Notes: generated from the sequence alone by a model not told the origin. Positions 32,966 through 41,726 are shown, numbered from the stretch's first letter. The stretch is 64,000 nt of DNA from Alistipes onderdonkii (GCF_025145285.1 NZ_CP102251.1:3224001-3288000); one strand, 5' to 3'. Translations and numbers: made by a program.

Positions 32966-32997
32966 TTGGGTATTTCCAATTTAATACCCTATCTTTG
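32966..32997 (+). promoter_or_regulatory. Promoter of the epimerase/decarboxylase operon
   Basis: TATCTTTG (32990-32997) matches the -7 element. TTGG at 32966 is a partial -33 element about 20 bp upstream. The leader before the ATG at 33063 is about 60 bp. Confidence 0.6.
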
Positions 32998-33062
32998 TGT
33001 TCGCAAAATAACAAGCTGGTATTTGACGCGAAATATTCACTAACTTAAATTTTATATTTGCT

Positions 33063-33473
33063 ATGAAAGTTTCTCATATCGAGCATCTTGGCGTCGCAGT
33101 GAAGAGCCTCGATGAAGCAATTCCCTACTGGGAAAACGTATTGGGCCTGAAATGCTATGCCATCGAAGAGGTCGCCGACCAGAAGGTGCGCACGGCGTTT
33201 TTCATGTTGGGGCAGACCAAGATCGAACTGCTGGAACCCACTTCGGAGGAGTCGACCATCGCCAAATACATCGAAAACCGTGGCGTCGGTATCCATCACA
33301 TGGCGCTTGCCTGCGAGAATATCGAGGAGCAGCTCGCCGATGCCGAAGCCAAGGGCATCCGCCTGATCGACAAGACCCCGCGCAAGGGCGCCGAGGGAAT
33401 GACCATCGCCTTCCTGCACCCCAAATCGACCCAAGGCATCCTGACCGAGCTTTGCGAGAATAAGAACAAATAG
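33063..33473 (+). CDS. mce: Methylmalonyl-CoA epimerase
   Basis: The 136-aa VOC-fold metalloenzyme interconverts (R)- and (S)-methylmalonyl-CoA. It starts VSHIEHLGVAVKSLDEAIPYWENVLGL, with metal-ligand His7 region, has GQTKIELLEP, then GVGIHHMALACENIEEQL and FLHPKSTQGILTELCE, the last Glu being a metal ligand. Length matches the family. It heads the operon whose later genes decarboxylate its product. Confidence 0.95.
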   Translation: MKVSHIEHLGVAVKSLDEAIPYWENVLGLKCYAIEEVADQKVRTAFFMLGQTKIELLEPTSEESTIAKYIENRGVGIHHMALACENIEEQLADAEAKGIRLIDKTPRKGAEGMTIAFLHPKSTQGILTELCENKNK

Positions 33474-33503
33474 TGTAACAAGGAATATTGCGGAATCTCC
33501 GAA

Positions 33504-33585
33504 TTCCGCCAAAGGCGGAACAGAAGTCCCTCCCGAGGGAGTGACTTAGGGTGGGGTCAGACCTGTAAACGCGGCCGTAGGCCGC
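33504..33585 (+). repeat. Three strong hairpins between epimerase and decarboxylase genes
   Basis: The 168-bp gap holds TTCCGCC/GGCGGAA (33504-33520), TCCCTC/GAGGGA (33527-33540) and GCGGCC/GGCCGC (33571-33585) in a row. They could stabilise or trim the operon mRNA, or be a small dispersed repeat of the genome. None has a T run, so termination is unlikely. Confidence 0.55.
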
Positions 33586-33641
33586 GGGCGATACCTGCCG
33601 GGAAATTCCGGGGTTCGGAAAAATTACAAACCTACATACTT

Positions 33642-35204
33642 ATGAGTGAAATTCAGAACAAGATCAACCAGCTGATCGAGAACCGCGAAACCGCGCGTCT
33701 CGGAGGCGGTCAGAAGCGTATCGACGCCCAGCATGCCAAGGGTAAGTACACGGCCCGCGAGCGCATCCAGATGCTGCTCGACGAAGGCTCCTTCGAGGAG
33801 TTCGACATGTTCGTGACGCACCGCTGCTATGACTTCGGGATGGACAAGAGCCATGCCTTCGGCGACGGCGTAGTGACCGGTTACGGTACGATCAACGGAC
33901 GCCTGGTCTATGTTTTCGCACAGGACTTCACCGTGACGGCGGGTTCGCTGTCGCTGTCGATGTCCGACAAGATCTGCAAGGTCATGGACATGGCCCTGCG
34001 CAACGGCGCCCCCTGCATCGGCATGAACGACTCGGGCGGTGCGCGTATCCAGGAAGGCGTGAACGCGCTGGCCGGCTATGCCAACATCTTCCAGCGCAAC
34101 GTGATGTCGTCGGGCGTCATCCCGCAGATTTCGGCCATCTTCGGCCCCTGCGCCGGCGGTGCCGTTTATTCGCCCGCCCTGACCGACTTCATCATCATGA
34201 AGAAGGAGACCTCGAACATGTTCCTCACCGGCCCGAAGGTCGTAAAGACCGTGACGGGCGAGGACGTGACGCAGGAGCAGCTGGGCGGTGCCACGATGCA
34301 CACCACCAAGTCGGGCGTGGCGCAGTTCGCCGTCGATACCGAGGAGGAGGGCATCGAGCTGATCCGCAAGCTCATCTCCTACATGCCGCAGAACAACATG
34401 GAGGATGCCCCGCTGGCCGTCTGCAACGACTCGATCACGCGCCTGGAGGATTCGCTCAACGACATCATCCCCGACAACGCCAACAAACCCTACGACATGG
34501 CCGAGGTCATCCGCGCGATCGTGGACAACGGCGAGTACCTGGAGTCGGCTCCCGGATACGCCAAGAACATCATCACCTGCTTCGCGCGTTTCAACGGCCA
34601 GTCGGTCGGCATCGTCGCCAACCAGCCCAAGTTCATGGCCGGCGTGCTCGACATCAACGCCAGCCGCAAGGCCGCGCGTTTCATCCGCTTCTGCGATGCG
34701 TTCAACATTCCGATCGTGACCCTGGTGGACGTTCCGGGCTTCCTGCCGGGTACGACCCAGGAGTACGGCGGCGTCATCACTCATGGCGCGAAACTGCTCT
34801 TCGCATACTGCGAGGCTACGGTTCCCAAGGTCACCGTCACGCTGCGCAAGGCGTACGGCGGCGCCTATATCGTGATGTCGTCGAAGCACATCCGCGGTGA
34901 CATCAACTACGCATGGCCGACGGCCGAGATCGCCGTGATGGGCGCCAGCGGTGCCGTCGAGGTGCTCTACGGCAAGGAGGTCGCAGCGATCGAGTCGCCC
35001 GAAGAGAAAGCCAAGTTCGTGGCCGAGAAGGAGAAGGAGTACAACGACAAGTTCTCGAACCCCTACAACGCCGCCCGCTACGGCTATATCGACGACGTGA
35101 TCGAACCGCGCAACACGCGCTTCCGCATTATCCGTGCGCTGCAGTCGCTGGCAACCAAGCGCCTGCAGAACCCCGCGAAGAAGCATTCGAATATTCCGTT
35201 GTAA
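33642..35204 (+). CDS. mmdA: Methylmalonyl-CoA decarboxylase alpha / acyl-CoA carboxyltransferase subunit
   Basis: The 520-aa carboxyltransferase moves the carboxyl group between methylmalonyl-CoA and biotin. Motifs include CIGMNDSGGARIQEG (N-half oxyanion loop) near 125-140, FGPCAGGAVYSPALTDF near 166-182, VDVPGFLPGTTQEYGGVITHGAKLLFAY near 365-392 and KAYGGAYIVMSSKHIRGD near 405-425. Length fits PccB/MmdA. The genes that follow encode gamma-like, biotin and membrane subunits, so it works as the alpha subunit of a sodium-pumping decarboxylase rather than with a biotin carboxylase, which is absent here. Confidence 0.93.
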   Translation: MSEIQNKINQLIENRETARLGGGQKRIDAQHAKGKYTARERIQMLLDEGSFEEFDMFVTHRCYDFGMDKSHAFGDGVVTGYGTINGRLVYVFAQDFTVTAGSLSLSMSDKICKVMDMALRNGAPCIGMNDSGGARIQEGVNALAGYANIFQRNVMSSGVIPQISAIFGPCAGGAVYSPALTDFIIMKKETSNMFLTGPKVVKTVTGEDVTQEQLGGATMHTTKSGVAQFAVDTEEEGIELIRKLISYMPQNNMEDAPLAVCNDSITRLEDSLNDIIPDNANKPYDMAEVIRAIVDNGEYLESAPGYAKNIITCFARFNGQSVGIVANQPKFMAGVLDINASRKAARFIRFCDAFNIPIVTLVDVPGFLPGTTQEYGGVITHGAKLLFAYCEATVPKVTVTLRKAYGGAYIVMSSKHIRGDINYAWPTAEIAVMGASGAVEVLYGKEVAAIESPEEKAKFVAEKEKEYNDKFSNPYNAARYGYIDDVIEPRNTRFRIIRALQSLATKRLQNPAKKHSNIPL

Positions 35205-35213
35205 TAGAATCGC

Positions 35214-35573
35214 ATGAGTATGAGAATATTATCGGTAATAGACTGGAGCTGGTCGGAGATGCTGTGGGTGGCACTCATCAGTATCTGCCTCGTGTTCCTC
35301 GTGCTGGTTCTGCTGGTGTGGGTGATGAAGCTCTTCGGCTATGTCTTCACGCGCCGCCAGGCCGCTGCGACTGCCGCTGCCAATAAGTCCGCGGTAGTTC
35401 CGGGGCAGATCCACGACGAGGAGATCGCGGCCATCGCCACGGCCCTGAAGCTCTACCGGAGCGCCCTGCACGACAGGGAGTCCGAAGTGCTGACCATCCT
35501 GAGCATCAAGCGTGCCTATTCGCCCTGGAATTCGAAAATTCACGGTTTAACCCCGCTTCCCGAAAGGAAATAG
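35214..35573 (+). CDS. mmdD: OadG-like gamma/delta subunit of the decarboxylase
   Basis: The 119-aa protein has one membrane helix (residues 16-42, MLWVALISICLVFLVLVLLVWVM) and a C-terminal cytoplasmic part with ATALKLYR and a closing SPWNSKIHGLTPLPERK. Small OadG-family subunits anchor the carboxyltransferase to the beta subunit. It lies 9 bp after mmdA and 13 bp before the biotin carrier. Confidence 0.82.
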   Translation: MSMRILSVIDWSWSEMLWVALISICLVFLVLVLLVWVMKLFGYVFTRRQAAATAAANKSAVVPGQIHDEEIAAIATALKLYRSALHDRESEVLTILSIKRAYSPWNSKIHGLTPLPERK

Positions 35574-35586
35574 AACTTAAATAACA

Positions 35587-36048
35587 ATGAAAGATTACTC
35601 ACTGAAAATCAACGGACAGAATTATACCGTGCAGATCGACGAGGTGAACGACGCCTCGACGGTGGCGCACGTCGTCGTCAACGGTACGGCCTACGAAGTC
35701 GAGATCGAAGGCGCCAAGACCTCTGCCGCATCGCGGCCCCAGGTGATGCCCGCTCCCAAGAACGCCAACAGTGCGATGATTACCCCCGCGACGGCCTCGC
35801 CTTCGCCCCGCATCGCCCCTTCGGCACCCTCGTCGGGTTACGCCGTGAAATGCCCGCTGCCCGGCACCGTGCTCTCGGTCAAGGTGCAGGTCGGCGACAA
35901 GGTGGCCTCGGGCCAGACGCTCGTCGTGCTCGAAGCCATGAAGATGGAGAACAATATCGACGCCGACCGTGCCGGTGTAGTCAAGGAGGTCTGCATCCAG
36001 CAGGGCGCTACGGTTATGGAAGGCGATAACCTGATCGTTATCGAATAG
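35587..36048 (+). CDS. mmdC: Biotin carboxyl carrier subunit of the decarboxylase
   Basis: The 153-aa protein ends with a biotinyl domain (residues 80-153) with the biotin-attachment motif VVLEAMKMENNI; the Lys in AMKM carries biotin. A Pro/Ala/Ser linker (about 50-80) precedes it, and the first 45 residues form a small docking part. It shuttles CO2 from MmdA to the membrane subunit. The next gene begins 4 bp later. Confidence 0.93.
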   Translation: MKDYSLKINGQNYTVQIDEVNDASTVAHVVVNGTAYEVEIEGAKTSAASRPQVMPAPKNANSAMITPATASPSPRIAPSAPSSGYAVKCPLPGTVLSVKVQVGDKVASGQTLVVLEAMKMENNIDADRAGVVKEVCIQQGATVMEGDNLIVIE

Positions 36049-36052
36049 CCCT

Positions 36053-37264
36053 ATGCTGACAATGCTAACCTCGAACGCTGACTTCGTATGGGACAGCCTG
36101 CGTAATTTCGCCGGTTCGACGGGCATCGCGGGTTTCTTCACCGAGATGGGATGGGGGAGCGTCGCCATGATCTGCGTGGCATTCTTCCTGCTCTACCTGG
36201 CTATCAGGCACAAGTTCGAACCGCTGTTGCTGTTCACCATCGCCTTCGGCATGCTGCTCACCAACCTGCCCGGTGCGAACCTCTACCATACCGAGCTTTT
36301 CGCCGACGGACATGTCCACTGGGATATTTTCGTGGCGAATGCCGGACTGCTCGACTACCTCTACCTGGGTGTGAAACTGGGTATCTATCCCTGCCTGATC
36401 TTCGTCGGCGTGGGGGCGATGACCGATTTCGGCCCGCTGATCGCCAACCCGAAGAGCTTCCTGCTCGGCGCCGCCGCGCAGATCGGTATCTTCGTGACGT
36501 TCCTCGGCGCCTACGCCCTGGGCTTCACGCCCGCGCAGGCCGGTTCCATCGGTATCATCGGCGGTGCGGACGGCCCGACGGCCATCTACCTCACCTCGAT
36601 GCTGGCCCCCGAACTGCTGGGCCCGATCGCTGTGGCGGCCTACTCCTACATGGCGCTCGTGCCGGTGATCCAGCCGCCTATCATGCGCGCGCTGACCAGC
36701 AAGAAGGAGCGTGGCATCAAGATGCGTACGCTGCGCCCGGTTTCGAAGCTGGAGCGTATCCTCTTCCCGCTGATCATCGCCGTGATCATCTCGCTGCTGC
36801 TGCCCAGTGCGGCCCCGTTGGTCGGGTGCCTCATGCTGGGTAACCTGATGAAGGAGTGCGGCGTGGTGGATCGCCTGAGCAAGACGGTGCAGAACGAACT
36901 GATGAACATCGTGGTGATCTTCCTCGGCCTCACGGTCGGCGCTACGGCTACGGCCGAGGCGTTCCTGAACTTCCGTACGCTGGGGATCCTCGTGCTGGGT
37001 GTCATCGCGTTTGCCATGGGAACCGCCGGAGGCGTGCTGCTGGCCAAACTGATGAACGTCTTCAGCAAGGACGGGAACAAGATCAACCCGCTGATCGGTT
37101 CGGCAGGCGTTTCGGCAGTCCCGATGGCTGCCCGCGTATCGCAGACCGAAGGCCAGAAGGAGAATCCTTCGAACTACCTGCTGATGCACGCCATGGGGCC
37201 CAACGTGGCCGGCGTGGTCGGTTCGGCCGTCGCTGCGGGTATCCTGCTGTCGTTCCTCGGATAA
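36053..37264 (+). CDS. mmdB: Sodium-translocating decarboxylase beta subunit
   Basis: The 403-aa membrane subunit releases CO2 from carboxybiotin and pumps sodium ions outward. Family signatures are GIIGGADGPTAIYLTSMLAP near 167-186, CLMLGNLMKECGVVDRLSKTVQNELMNIVVIFLGLTVGATA near 260-300, and IGSAGVSAVPMAARVSQ near 345-362, with about nine or more hydrophobic segments. It closes the operon and is followed by a strong terminator. Together with the epimerase it completes succinate-to-propionate energy conservation. Confidence 0.95.
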   Translation: MLTMLTSNADFVWDSLRNFAGSTGIAGFFTEMGWGSVAMICVAFFLLYLAIRHKFEPLLLFTIAFGMLLTNLPGANLYHTELFADGHVHWDIFVANAGLLDYLYLGVKLGIYPCLIFVGVGAMTDFGPLIANPKSFLLGAAAQIGIFVTFLGAYALGFTPAQAGSIGIIGGADGPTAIYLTSMLAPELLGPIAVAAYSYMALVPVIQPPIMRALTSKKERGIKMRTLRPVSKLERILFPLIIAVIISLLLPSAAPLVGCLMLGNLMKECGVVDRLSKTVQNELMNIVVIFLGLTVGATATAEAFLNFRTLGILVLGVIAFAMGTAGGVLLAKLMNVFSKDGNKINPLIGSAGVSAVPMAARVSQTEGQKENPSNYLLMHAMGPNVAGVVGSAVAAGILLSFLG

Positions 37265-37301
37265 TACTACGCCGGGCGGCAGAAGTGTCGTCCGCGATAG
37301 G

Positions 37302-37335
37302 GGCGGGCTCCGAAAACCGGAGCCCGCCTTTTTTG
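37302..37335 (+). terminator. Terminator of the methylmalonyl-CoA decarboxylase operon
   Basis: GGCGGGCTCCG and CGGAGCCCGCC form an 11-bp perfect stem around AAAAC, followed by six T. Confidence 0.9.
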
Positions 37336-37547
37336 TGAGTGGTCGTGCCGGGTTTTTGCAGGCACTCGGCGCCGCTCTTCCGCCCCCGTAGGGACTCCCT
37401 CGCCGGGGTCTCCGGCTTCCGTCACGCTCTCCCTCTTCATGCCGTTTTTTTTGTTGCCGGATGCGTTTTATTGGACAACAGTGCGATTTTTTTTTGTACC
37501 TTTATGAAAACTCCGATCCGCTTGTATCCGGTGAAAAAACGTTGACT

Positions 37548-38147
37548 ATGAAAAAATGCTGTGTATGGTTGCTTGCCCTGTGTGTGTCGCAGGGGGTTGC
37601 GGCGCAGGATCCCGAAGCCGGGGAGTGCGTCTTTCACACGGGCTTAGAACAATATCCGACCTTTATGGGCGGAGACCTCACGGAGTTCCGTGCCTGGGTG
37701 TACCGGAATGTCCGCTATCCCCGCGAGGCATTCGACCGGGGCGAGCAGGGGCGTATCCTCGTTAGCTTCGTCATCGACACGCTCGGGAACGTTACGCAGG
37801 TGGGGCCGTTGAGTGCGGCAGCCCGTGGTGATGAGGAGTGCGGCAAGGAGTCCCCGGGGACGGATGAACGGTACAAGGAGCTGCTGCCGGAGCGGAAGGC
37901 GGGGCCGATAGGTATTTCGGAATCGCCGGCGCTGGTTCGCGAGGCCGTGCGCGTCGTGCGCAGTTCGCCCCGCTGGGCGCCTGCCCGGATGGGAGGCGGC
38001 ATTGCGAACAGCGCGAAAGTGCCCGTGAAATATCTCCTTCCGATCGACTTCCTGCTGAAGCCCGACACTTCGCACCGCTGGCCTGCCGTCGTGCCTCCGG
38101 CGGAGTGGAGCCCGGAATATATCTTCTGCCCCGAACCGCAACGATGA
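37548..38147 (+). CDS. Exported TonB C-terminal domain protein
   Basis: The 199-aa product has a signal peptide (MKKCCVWLLALCVSQGVAAQ) and one TonB-C-like module: FMGGDLTEFRAWVYRNVRYPREAFDRGEQGRILVSFVIDTLGNVTQV, later ALVREAVRVVRSSPRWAPARMGG. It lacks the N-terminal membrane anchor of true TonB, so it is a free periplasmic protein. A Glu/Lys-rich insert (about residues 95-120) splits the module. A partial promoter (TACCTTTA at 37497-37504) lies 43 bp upstream. A related two-domain protein is encoded at 38743. Confidence 0.78.
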   Translation: MKKCCVWLLALCVSQGVAAQDPEAGECVFHTGLEQYPTFMGGDLTEFRAWVYRNVRYPREAFDRGEQGRILVSFVIDTLGNVTQVGPLSAAARGDEECGKESPGTDERYKELLPERKAGPIGISESPALVREAVRVVRSSPRWAPARMGGGIANSAKVPVKYLLPIDFLLKPDTSHRWPAVVPPAEWSPEYIFCPEPQR

Positions 38148-38235
38148 CCCCGAACCGCCATAATCCGGCTCTGCCGTCGTCGTACGGCATCCGTTCCGCG
38201 TTTTTCGTATTTTCGTCCGGACTGATTCCTGAATT

Positions 38236-38649
38236 ATGAGCCGTGGTAAATGGATCGTTGCGTTTCTCTGCGTGCCGGCTGCCCTGCTCGGGGCGGCCAT
38301 CCTCCGGTCGGGGCATATCTGCGGAAGGTTGCAGGCGGAAGGCGCCGAGACGAAGGCCGTGCTGACAGGCTGCTCATCGCGGGTCGGATTCGTCGGGTAC
38401 AGGCCGCACGGTCGCCGTTACCGTGAGAAACATGCGGTCTGCTGTTTCGATTACCGCTATGAGGTCGGCGGACAGGCGTACACCGGCAAGGTGCGCAAGA
38501 AAGAGAACCTCCATACGGCCCGCATCGGCGATTCGGTCGTGGTGCGCTACCTGCCCGACAACCCCGGCGTGCACCGGCTCGTGACGGATTCGGCGGGACG
38601 CTACGAGGTCGGCCGCCATGCCCGCGGACGTTCCCGTAGCGGTCGCTGA
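38236..38649 (+). CDS. DUF3592-like small membrane protein
   Basis: The 137-aa protein has an N-terminal membrane segment (WIVAFLCVPAALLGAAILRSG). A beta-rich domain follows, with CCFDYRYEVGGQAYTGKV, GDSVVVRYLPDNPGVHRLV, the pattern of DUF3592 proteins. Its role is unknown. It sits between the two TonB-C proteins. Confidence 0.65.
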   Translation: MSRGKWIVAFLCVPAALLGAAILRSGHICGRLQAEGAETKAVLTGCSSRVGFVGYRPHGRRYREKHAVCCFDYRYEVGGQAYTGKVRKKENLHTARIGDSVVVRYLPDNPGVHRLVTDSAGRYEVGRHARGRSRSGR

Positions 38650-38680
38650 CCTGCGGCCTGTTTCCCGCCTGCCCGTTCGA

Positions 38681-38712
38681 TTTGTAATTCCGGATATAAA
38701 ATCGTATGTTTG
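38681..38712 (+). promoter_or_regulatory. Promoter of the two-domain TonB-C gene
   Basis: TTTG (38681-38684), 20 bp, then TATGTTTG (38705-38712), full consensus, 30 bp before the ATG at 38743. It rules out the upstream in-frame Met at 38710. Confidence 0.72.
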
Positions 38713-38742
38713 CAGGGATCGTCTACCCGAATCCATTTGAAA

Positions 38743-39645
38743 ATGACCCGATTCTTTTTTCTCCTTGCTGCGCTCCCGTACTTTGCGGGCAGCGCTGCGG
38801 CACATCCGGCCATCCTGCCGGATTCTTCCGTCGTGGTAAGGCCGGATACCGCCGCTTCCGACCGGACTGTTTACCTGCGCGTGGACGAGCCTCCCCGGTT
38901 CCAGGGGGGCGACGTGCTCGCTTTCCGGGACTGGGTGTTCCGGCATCTTTGTTTCGGCGGGGAGATGTTCCGCGAGGGGGTCGAGGCGCGCCTGGTCGTG
39001 TCGTTCGTCGTTGGCAGGCAAGGGGCGGTCGAGGAGCCGGAAGTGGTCAGTTCGACGGACGAACGCTGCTCGGCCGAAGTCCTGCGTGTGCTCGCCTCCG
39101 CACCGCGGTGGACTCCCGGACGCCTGGGGGACGTTGCGGTGCGCACTAAACTGGTACTGCCCGTCAATATCCAGTTGGCGGTGCCTACGGCCGCGGATTC
39201 GCTCGCGGCGGGGCTGTCGGATGGAATTCCGTTGGAGGAGGATGTAGCCGGGGAACTGGAACAGATGCCGCTATTTCAGGGCGGGGATCTGCAAAGTTTC
39301 CGCAAATGGGTGATGGCGAACCTGAAATATCCCCGGGAGGCGCTCGAGGATGAAGTCGAAGACGACATCGTGGTGACATTCATTGTCGAAAAGGACGGGA
39401 CGCTGTCCGACATCGTCGTGGAGCAGGGGAAGAATCTGGCCCTGATCCGGGAAGTGGGGCGGGTGCTCACCCTGTCGCCCAACTGGGAACCCGGACGGCT
39501 CGGGAACGGCGAACCGGTGCGGGTGAGGTACACGCTTCCGTTGATTTTCCGGCTGGACAGAACCCGGCCTGCCGGGCAGCCGGTGCGTCCGTCCGTCCCG
39601 GGACGGGAAGTCCGGGTCGGCGTTGACGACTATTCTCGTTTTTAA
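38743..39645 (+). CDS. Exported protein with two TonB C-terminal domains
   Basis: The 300-aa product has a signal peptide (FFFLLAALPYFAGSAAAHP) and two TonB-C modules, at about residues 50-150 (RFQGGDVLAFRDWVFRHLCF...LVVSFVVGRQGAVEEPEVV) and 180-280 (LFQGGDLQSFRKWVMANLKYPREALEDEVEDDIVVTFIVEKDGTL). Each module is of the type found in Bacteroidetes energy-transducer-like proteins. No transmembrane anchor follows the signal. It may act as a periplasmic decoy or linker for TonB-dependent systems; that is inference. The repeated module and the neighbour at 37548 point to local duplication. Confidence 0.78.
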   Translation: MTRFFFLLAALPYFAGSAAAHPAILPDSSVVVRPDTAASDRTVYLRVDEPPRFQGGDVLAFRDWVFRHLCFGGEMFREGVEARLVVSFVVGRQGAVEEPEVVSSTDERCSAEVLRVLASAPRWTPGRLGDVAVRTKLVLPVNIQLAVPTAADSLAAGLSDGIPLEEDVAGELEQMPLFQGGDLQSFRKWVMANLKYPREALEDEVEDDIVVTFIVEKDGTLSDIVVEQGKNLALIREVGRVLTLSPNWEPGRLGNGEPVRVRYTLPLIFRLDRTRPAGQPVRPSVPGREVRVGVDDYSRF

Positions 39646-39655
39646 TCCGTATTAT

Positions 39656-39686
39656 TTTGCAGAACGAAAACTTTTTAGTACCTTTG
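39656..39686 (+). promoter_or_regulatory. Promoter of rplM-rpsI
   Basis: TTTG (39656-39659), 19 bp, then TACCTTTG (39679-39686), full consensus, 58 bp before the rplM start. Confidence 0.78.
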
Positions 39687-39744
39687 CGCACCCGTAAAGT
39701 GCGGGGAACGGATTACAAACAAGTTAAATTAAACGTAAAACACA

Positions 39745-40200
39745 GTGGATTCATTAAGCTACAAGACTATCTCGGCCAATGCTTCGACGGTGACCAAGGA
39801 ATGGGTCGTCATCGACGCTGCGGATGAGGTATTGGGACGTCTTGCATCGCAGATCGCGAAGATCCTCCGAGGCAAGAACAAGCCCAGCTACACGCCCCAC
39901 GTGGATTGCGGTGACTACGTCATCGTCATCAATGCGGACAAGGTGAAGCTCACGGGCAAAAAAATGACCGACAAGGTCTACACGCGTCACACCGGATACC
40001 CCGGCGGCCAGCGTTTCGCTACGCCTGCCGACTATCTGGCCAAGAAACCGACGTTCATCGTCGAAAAAGCAGTCAAGGGCATGCTGCCCCGCACCCGTCT
40101 GGGCGCCGCGCTGCTCAGAAACCTGAAGGTATATGCCGGTACGGAGCATCCGCACGCAGCGCAGAACCCGAAGACCATTAAGTTAAACGAGATTAAGTAA
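39745..40200 (+). CDS. rplM: 50S ribosomal protein L13 (GTG start)
   Basis: The 151-aa protein is L13. It opens with DSLSYKTISANASTVTKEW as in other Bacteroidetes L13, followed by DEVLGRLASQIAKILRGKNKPSYTPHVDCGDYVIVINA and later MLPRTRLGAALLRNLKVYAG. L13 is an early assembly protein of the large subunit. No ATG precedes the conserved N-terminus, so the GTG at 39745 is the start. It is followed 5 bp later by rpsI. Confidence 0.97.
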   Translation: MDSLSYKTISANASTVTKEWVVIDAADEVLGRLASQIAKILRGKNKPSYTPHVDCGDYVIVINADKVKLTGKKMTDKVYTRHTGYPGGQRFATPADYLAKKPTFIVEKAVKGMLPRTRLGAALLRNLKVYAGTEHPHAAQNPKTIKLNEIK

Positions 40201-40205
40201 GAGTT

Positions 40206-40592
40206 ATGGAAGTTGTAAACACCGTAGGTCGTCGTAAGGCCGCTGTGGCTCGCGTATACGTGAAGCCGGGTAAGGGTCAGATTACAATCAACCGCAAGGC
40301 GCTTGAAGTTTACTTCCCGCTCGAAATTCTCCAGTACCAGGTGAAGCAGCCGCTGCTGGCTACCAACACGGTGGAGAATTACGACATCGTCATCAACCTC
40401 GATGGCGGTGGTGTTACGGGACAGGCTTCGGCCGCTCGCTTGGGCATCGCACGCGCATTGTGCGAAATCGACGCTGAGATGCGTCCGGCACTCAAAAAAG
40501 CCGGGTTCCTCACGCGCGATCCCCGCGAGGTTGAGCGTAAGAAGCCCGGTCAGCCCGGAGCACGCCGCAAGTTCCAGTTCAGCAAGCGTTAA
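40206..40592 (+). CDS. rpsI: 30S ribosomal protein S9
   Basis: The 128-aa protein is S9. VGRRKAAVARVYVKPGKGQITINRKALEVYFP at the N-terminus and the basic tail TRDPREVERKKPGQPGARRKFQFSKR, which reaches toward the tRNA sites of the ribosome, are both present. Its order after rplM is universal. Confidence 0.97.
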   Translation: MEVVNTVGRRKAAVARVYVKPGKGQITINRKALEVYFPLEILQYQVKQPLLATNTVENYDIVINLDGGGVTGQASAARLGIARALCEIDAEMRPALKKAGFLTRDPREVERKKPGQPGARRKFQFSKR

Positions 40593-40772
40593 TCGTACGA
40601 CCGAATTTCGGCAAGCACGGTGCGGGTCACAAACCGGAAAGACTACCTATATTATCTATACGCGTATTACTTTCAGGTTGCCCCGCCGCGGAAAACCCGT
40701 GGGATCGGCCAGGCCGCTACCCGTCGGGTTGAAGAAAAGAGAATTAAAATTAACAAACACGATTGAATTAAA
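40593..40772 (+). other. Gene-free leader between rpsI and rpsB
   Basis: The 180-bp gap holds a GC-rich segment (40679-40735) with possible pairing of CCCGCCGCGG / CCGTGGG and CCCGTCGGG. It could be an rpsB leader that takes part in autoregulation by S2, as known in other phyla. I see no consensus promoter in it, so rpsB may be read through from rplM. Confidence 0.35.
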
Positions 40773-41726
40773 ATGTCACGTACAGATTTTAATACATTAT
40801 TGGAAGCCGGTGTGCACTTCGGTCACCTGAAGCGCAAATGGAATCCCAAAATGGCTCCTTACATCTTCATGGAGAAGAACGGCATCCACATCATCGACCT
40901 GCACAAGACCGTGCTCAAGATCGATGAGGCTGCCGCAGCCATCAAGCAGATCGCCAAGAGCGGCCGCCGCGTGCTGTTCGTAGCCACGAAGAAACAAGCC
41001 AAGGATATTGTTGCCGAAAAGGTGGCAGCCGTCGGTATGCCTTACGTCACAGAGCGTTGGGCAGGCGGTATGCTGACAAACTTCCCCACCATACGTAAAG
41101 CCGTCAAGAAAATGGCTACCATCGACAAGATGAATAGCGACGGCACGTTCGATAACTTCTCCAAGCGTGAGAAGCTCCAGATTTCCCGCCAGCGCGCGAA
41201 GCTCGAGAAGAACCTCGGCTCGATCGCCGACCTGACGCGCCTGCCGGCCGCCCTGTTCGTCGTCGACGTGCAGAAGGAGGCCAACGCCGTAAGGGAGGCA
41301 AAACGCCTGAGCATCCCCGTATTTGCAATGGTAGATACTTGTTGTGATCCGACCGACATTGATTACGTTATACCTGCAAATGACGATGCTACCAAGTCGA
41401 TTGCCGTGGTGCTCGAAGCCATGTGCGCCGCAATCGCCGAGGGTACCGAGGAGCGTAAGCTCGAAAAGGAGAAGGAAGCCCAGGAGGCCGAGGCAGGTGC
41501 CGACGCTCCCGTGAAGAAGGAGGGCAAGCCCCGCATCAAGAAGGCCGTGAAGGCGGCCATCGATGCCGAGCAGGCCGCCGTAGCCGAGGTTGTCGCAGCT
41601 GTGGAGACTCCGTTCGAGGAGCCCGCAGCCGAAGCAGCAGTTGAAGCTGTAGCCGAAGCAGCAGCCGTTGAAGCAGTAGCCGAAGAGGCAGCTGCGGAAG
41701 CGGTAGCCGAGGCCAAGGCCGAGTAA
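40773..41726 (+). CDS. rpsB: 30S ribosomal protein S2 with Ala/Glu-rich C-terminal extension
   Basis: S2 core motifs are complete: LLEAGVHFGHLKRKWNPKMAPYIF, GTDL-like DLHKTVLKIDEA, ERWAGGMLTNF, and DPTDIDYVIPANDDA near 195-210. The usual length is about 230-260 aa; here residues 230-317 add a charged then Ala/Val/Glu-rich tail with repeated EAVAEAA steps. Such tails are disordered and occur in some GC-rich Bacteroidales. It precedes tsf by 48 bp, the universal order. Confidence 0.96.
   Translation: MSRTDFNTLLEAGVHFGHLKRKWNPKMAPYIFMEKNGIHIIDLHKTVLKIDEAAAAIKQIAKSGRRVLFVATKKQAKDIVAEKVAAVGMPYVTERWAGGMLTNFPTIRKAVKKMATIDKMNSDGTFDNFSKREKLQISRQRAKLEKNLGSIADLTRLPAALFVVDVQKEANAVREAKRLSIPVFAMVDTCCDPTDIDYVIPANDDATKSIAVVLEAMCAAIAEGTEERKLEKEKEAQEAEAGADAPVKKEGKPRIKKAVKAAIDAEQAAVAEVVAAVETPFEEPAAEAAVEAVAEAAAVEAVAEEAAAEAVAEAKAE

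Noticed and set aside
33624..35186. A 520-codon minus-strand frame opposite mmdA
   Set aside because: The carboxyltransferase motifs are on the plus strand; the mirror frame is His/Val/Arg/Asp-rich and lacks any motif.
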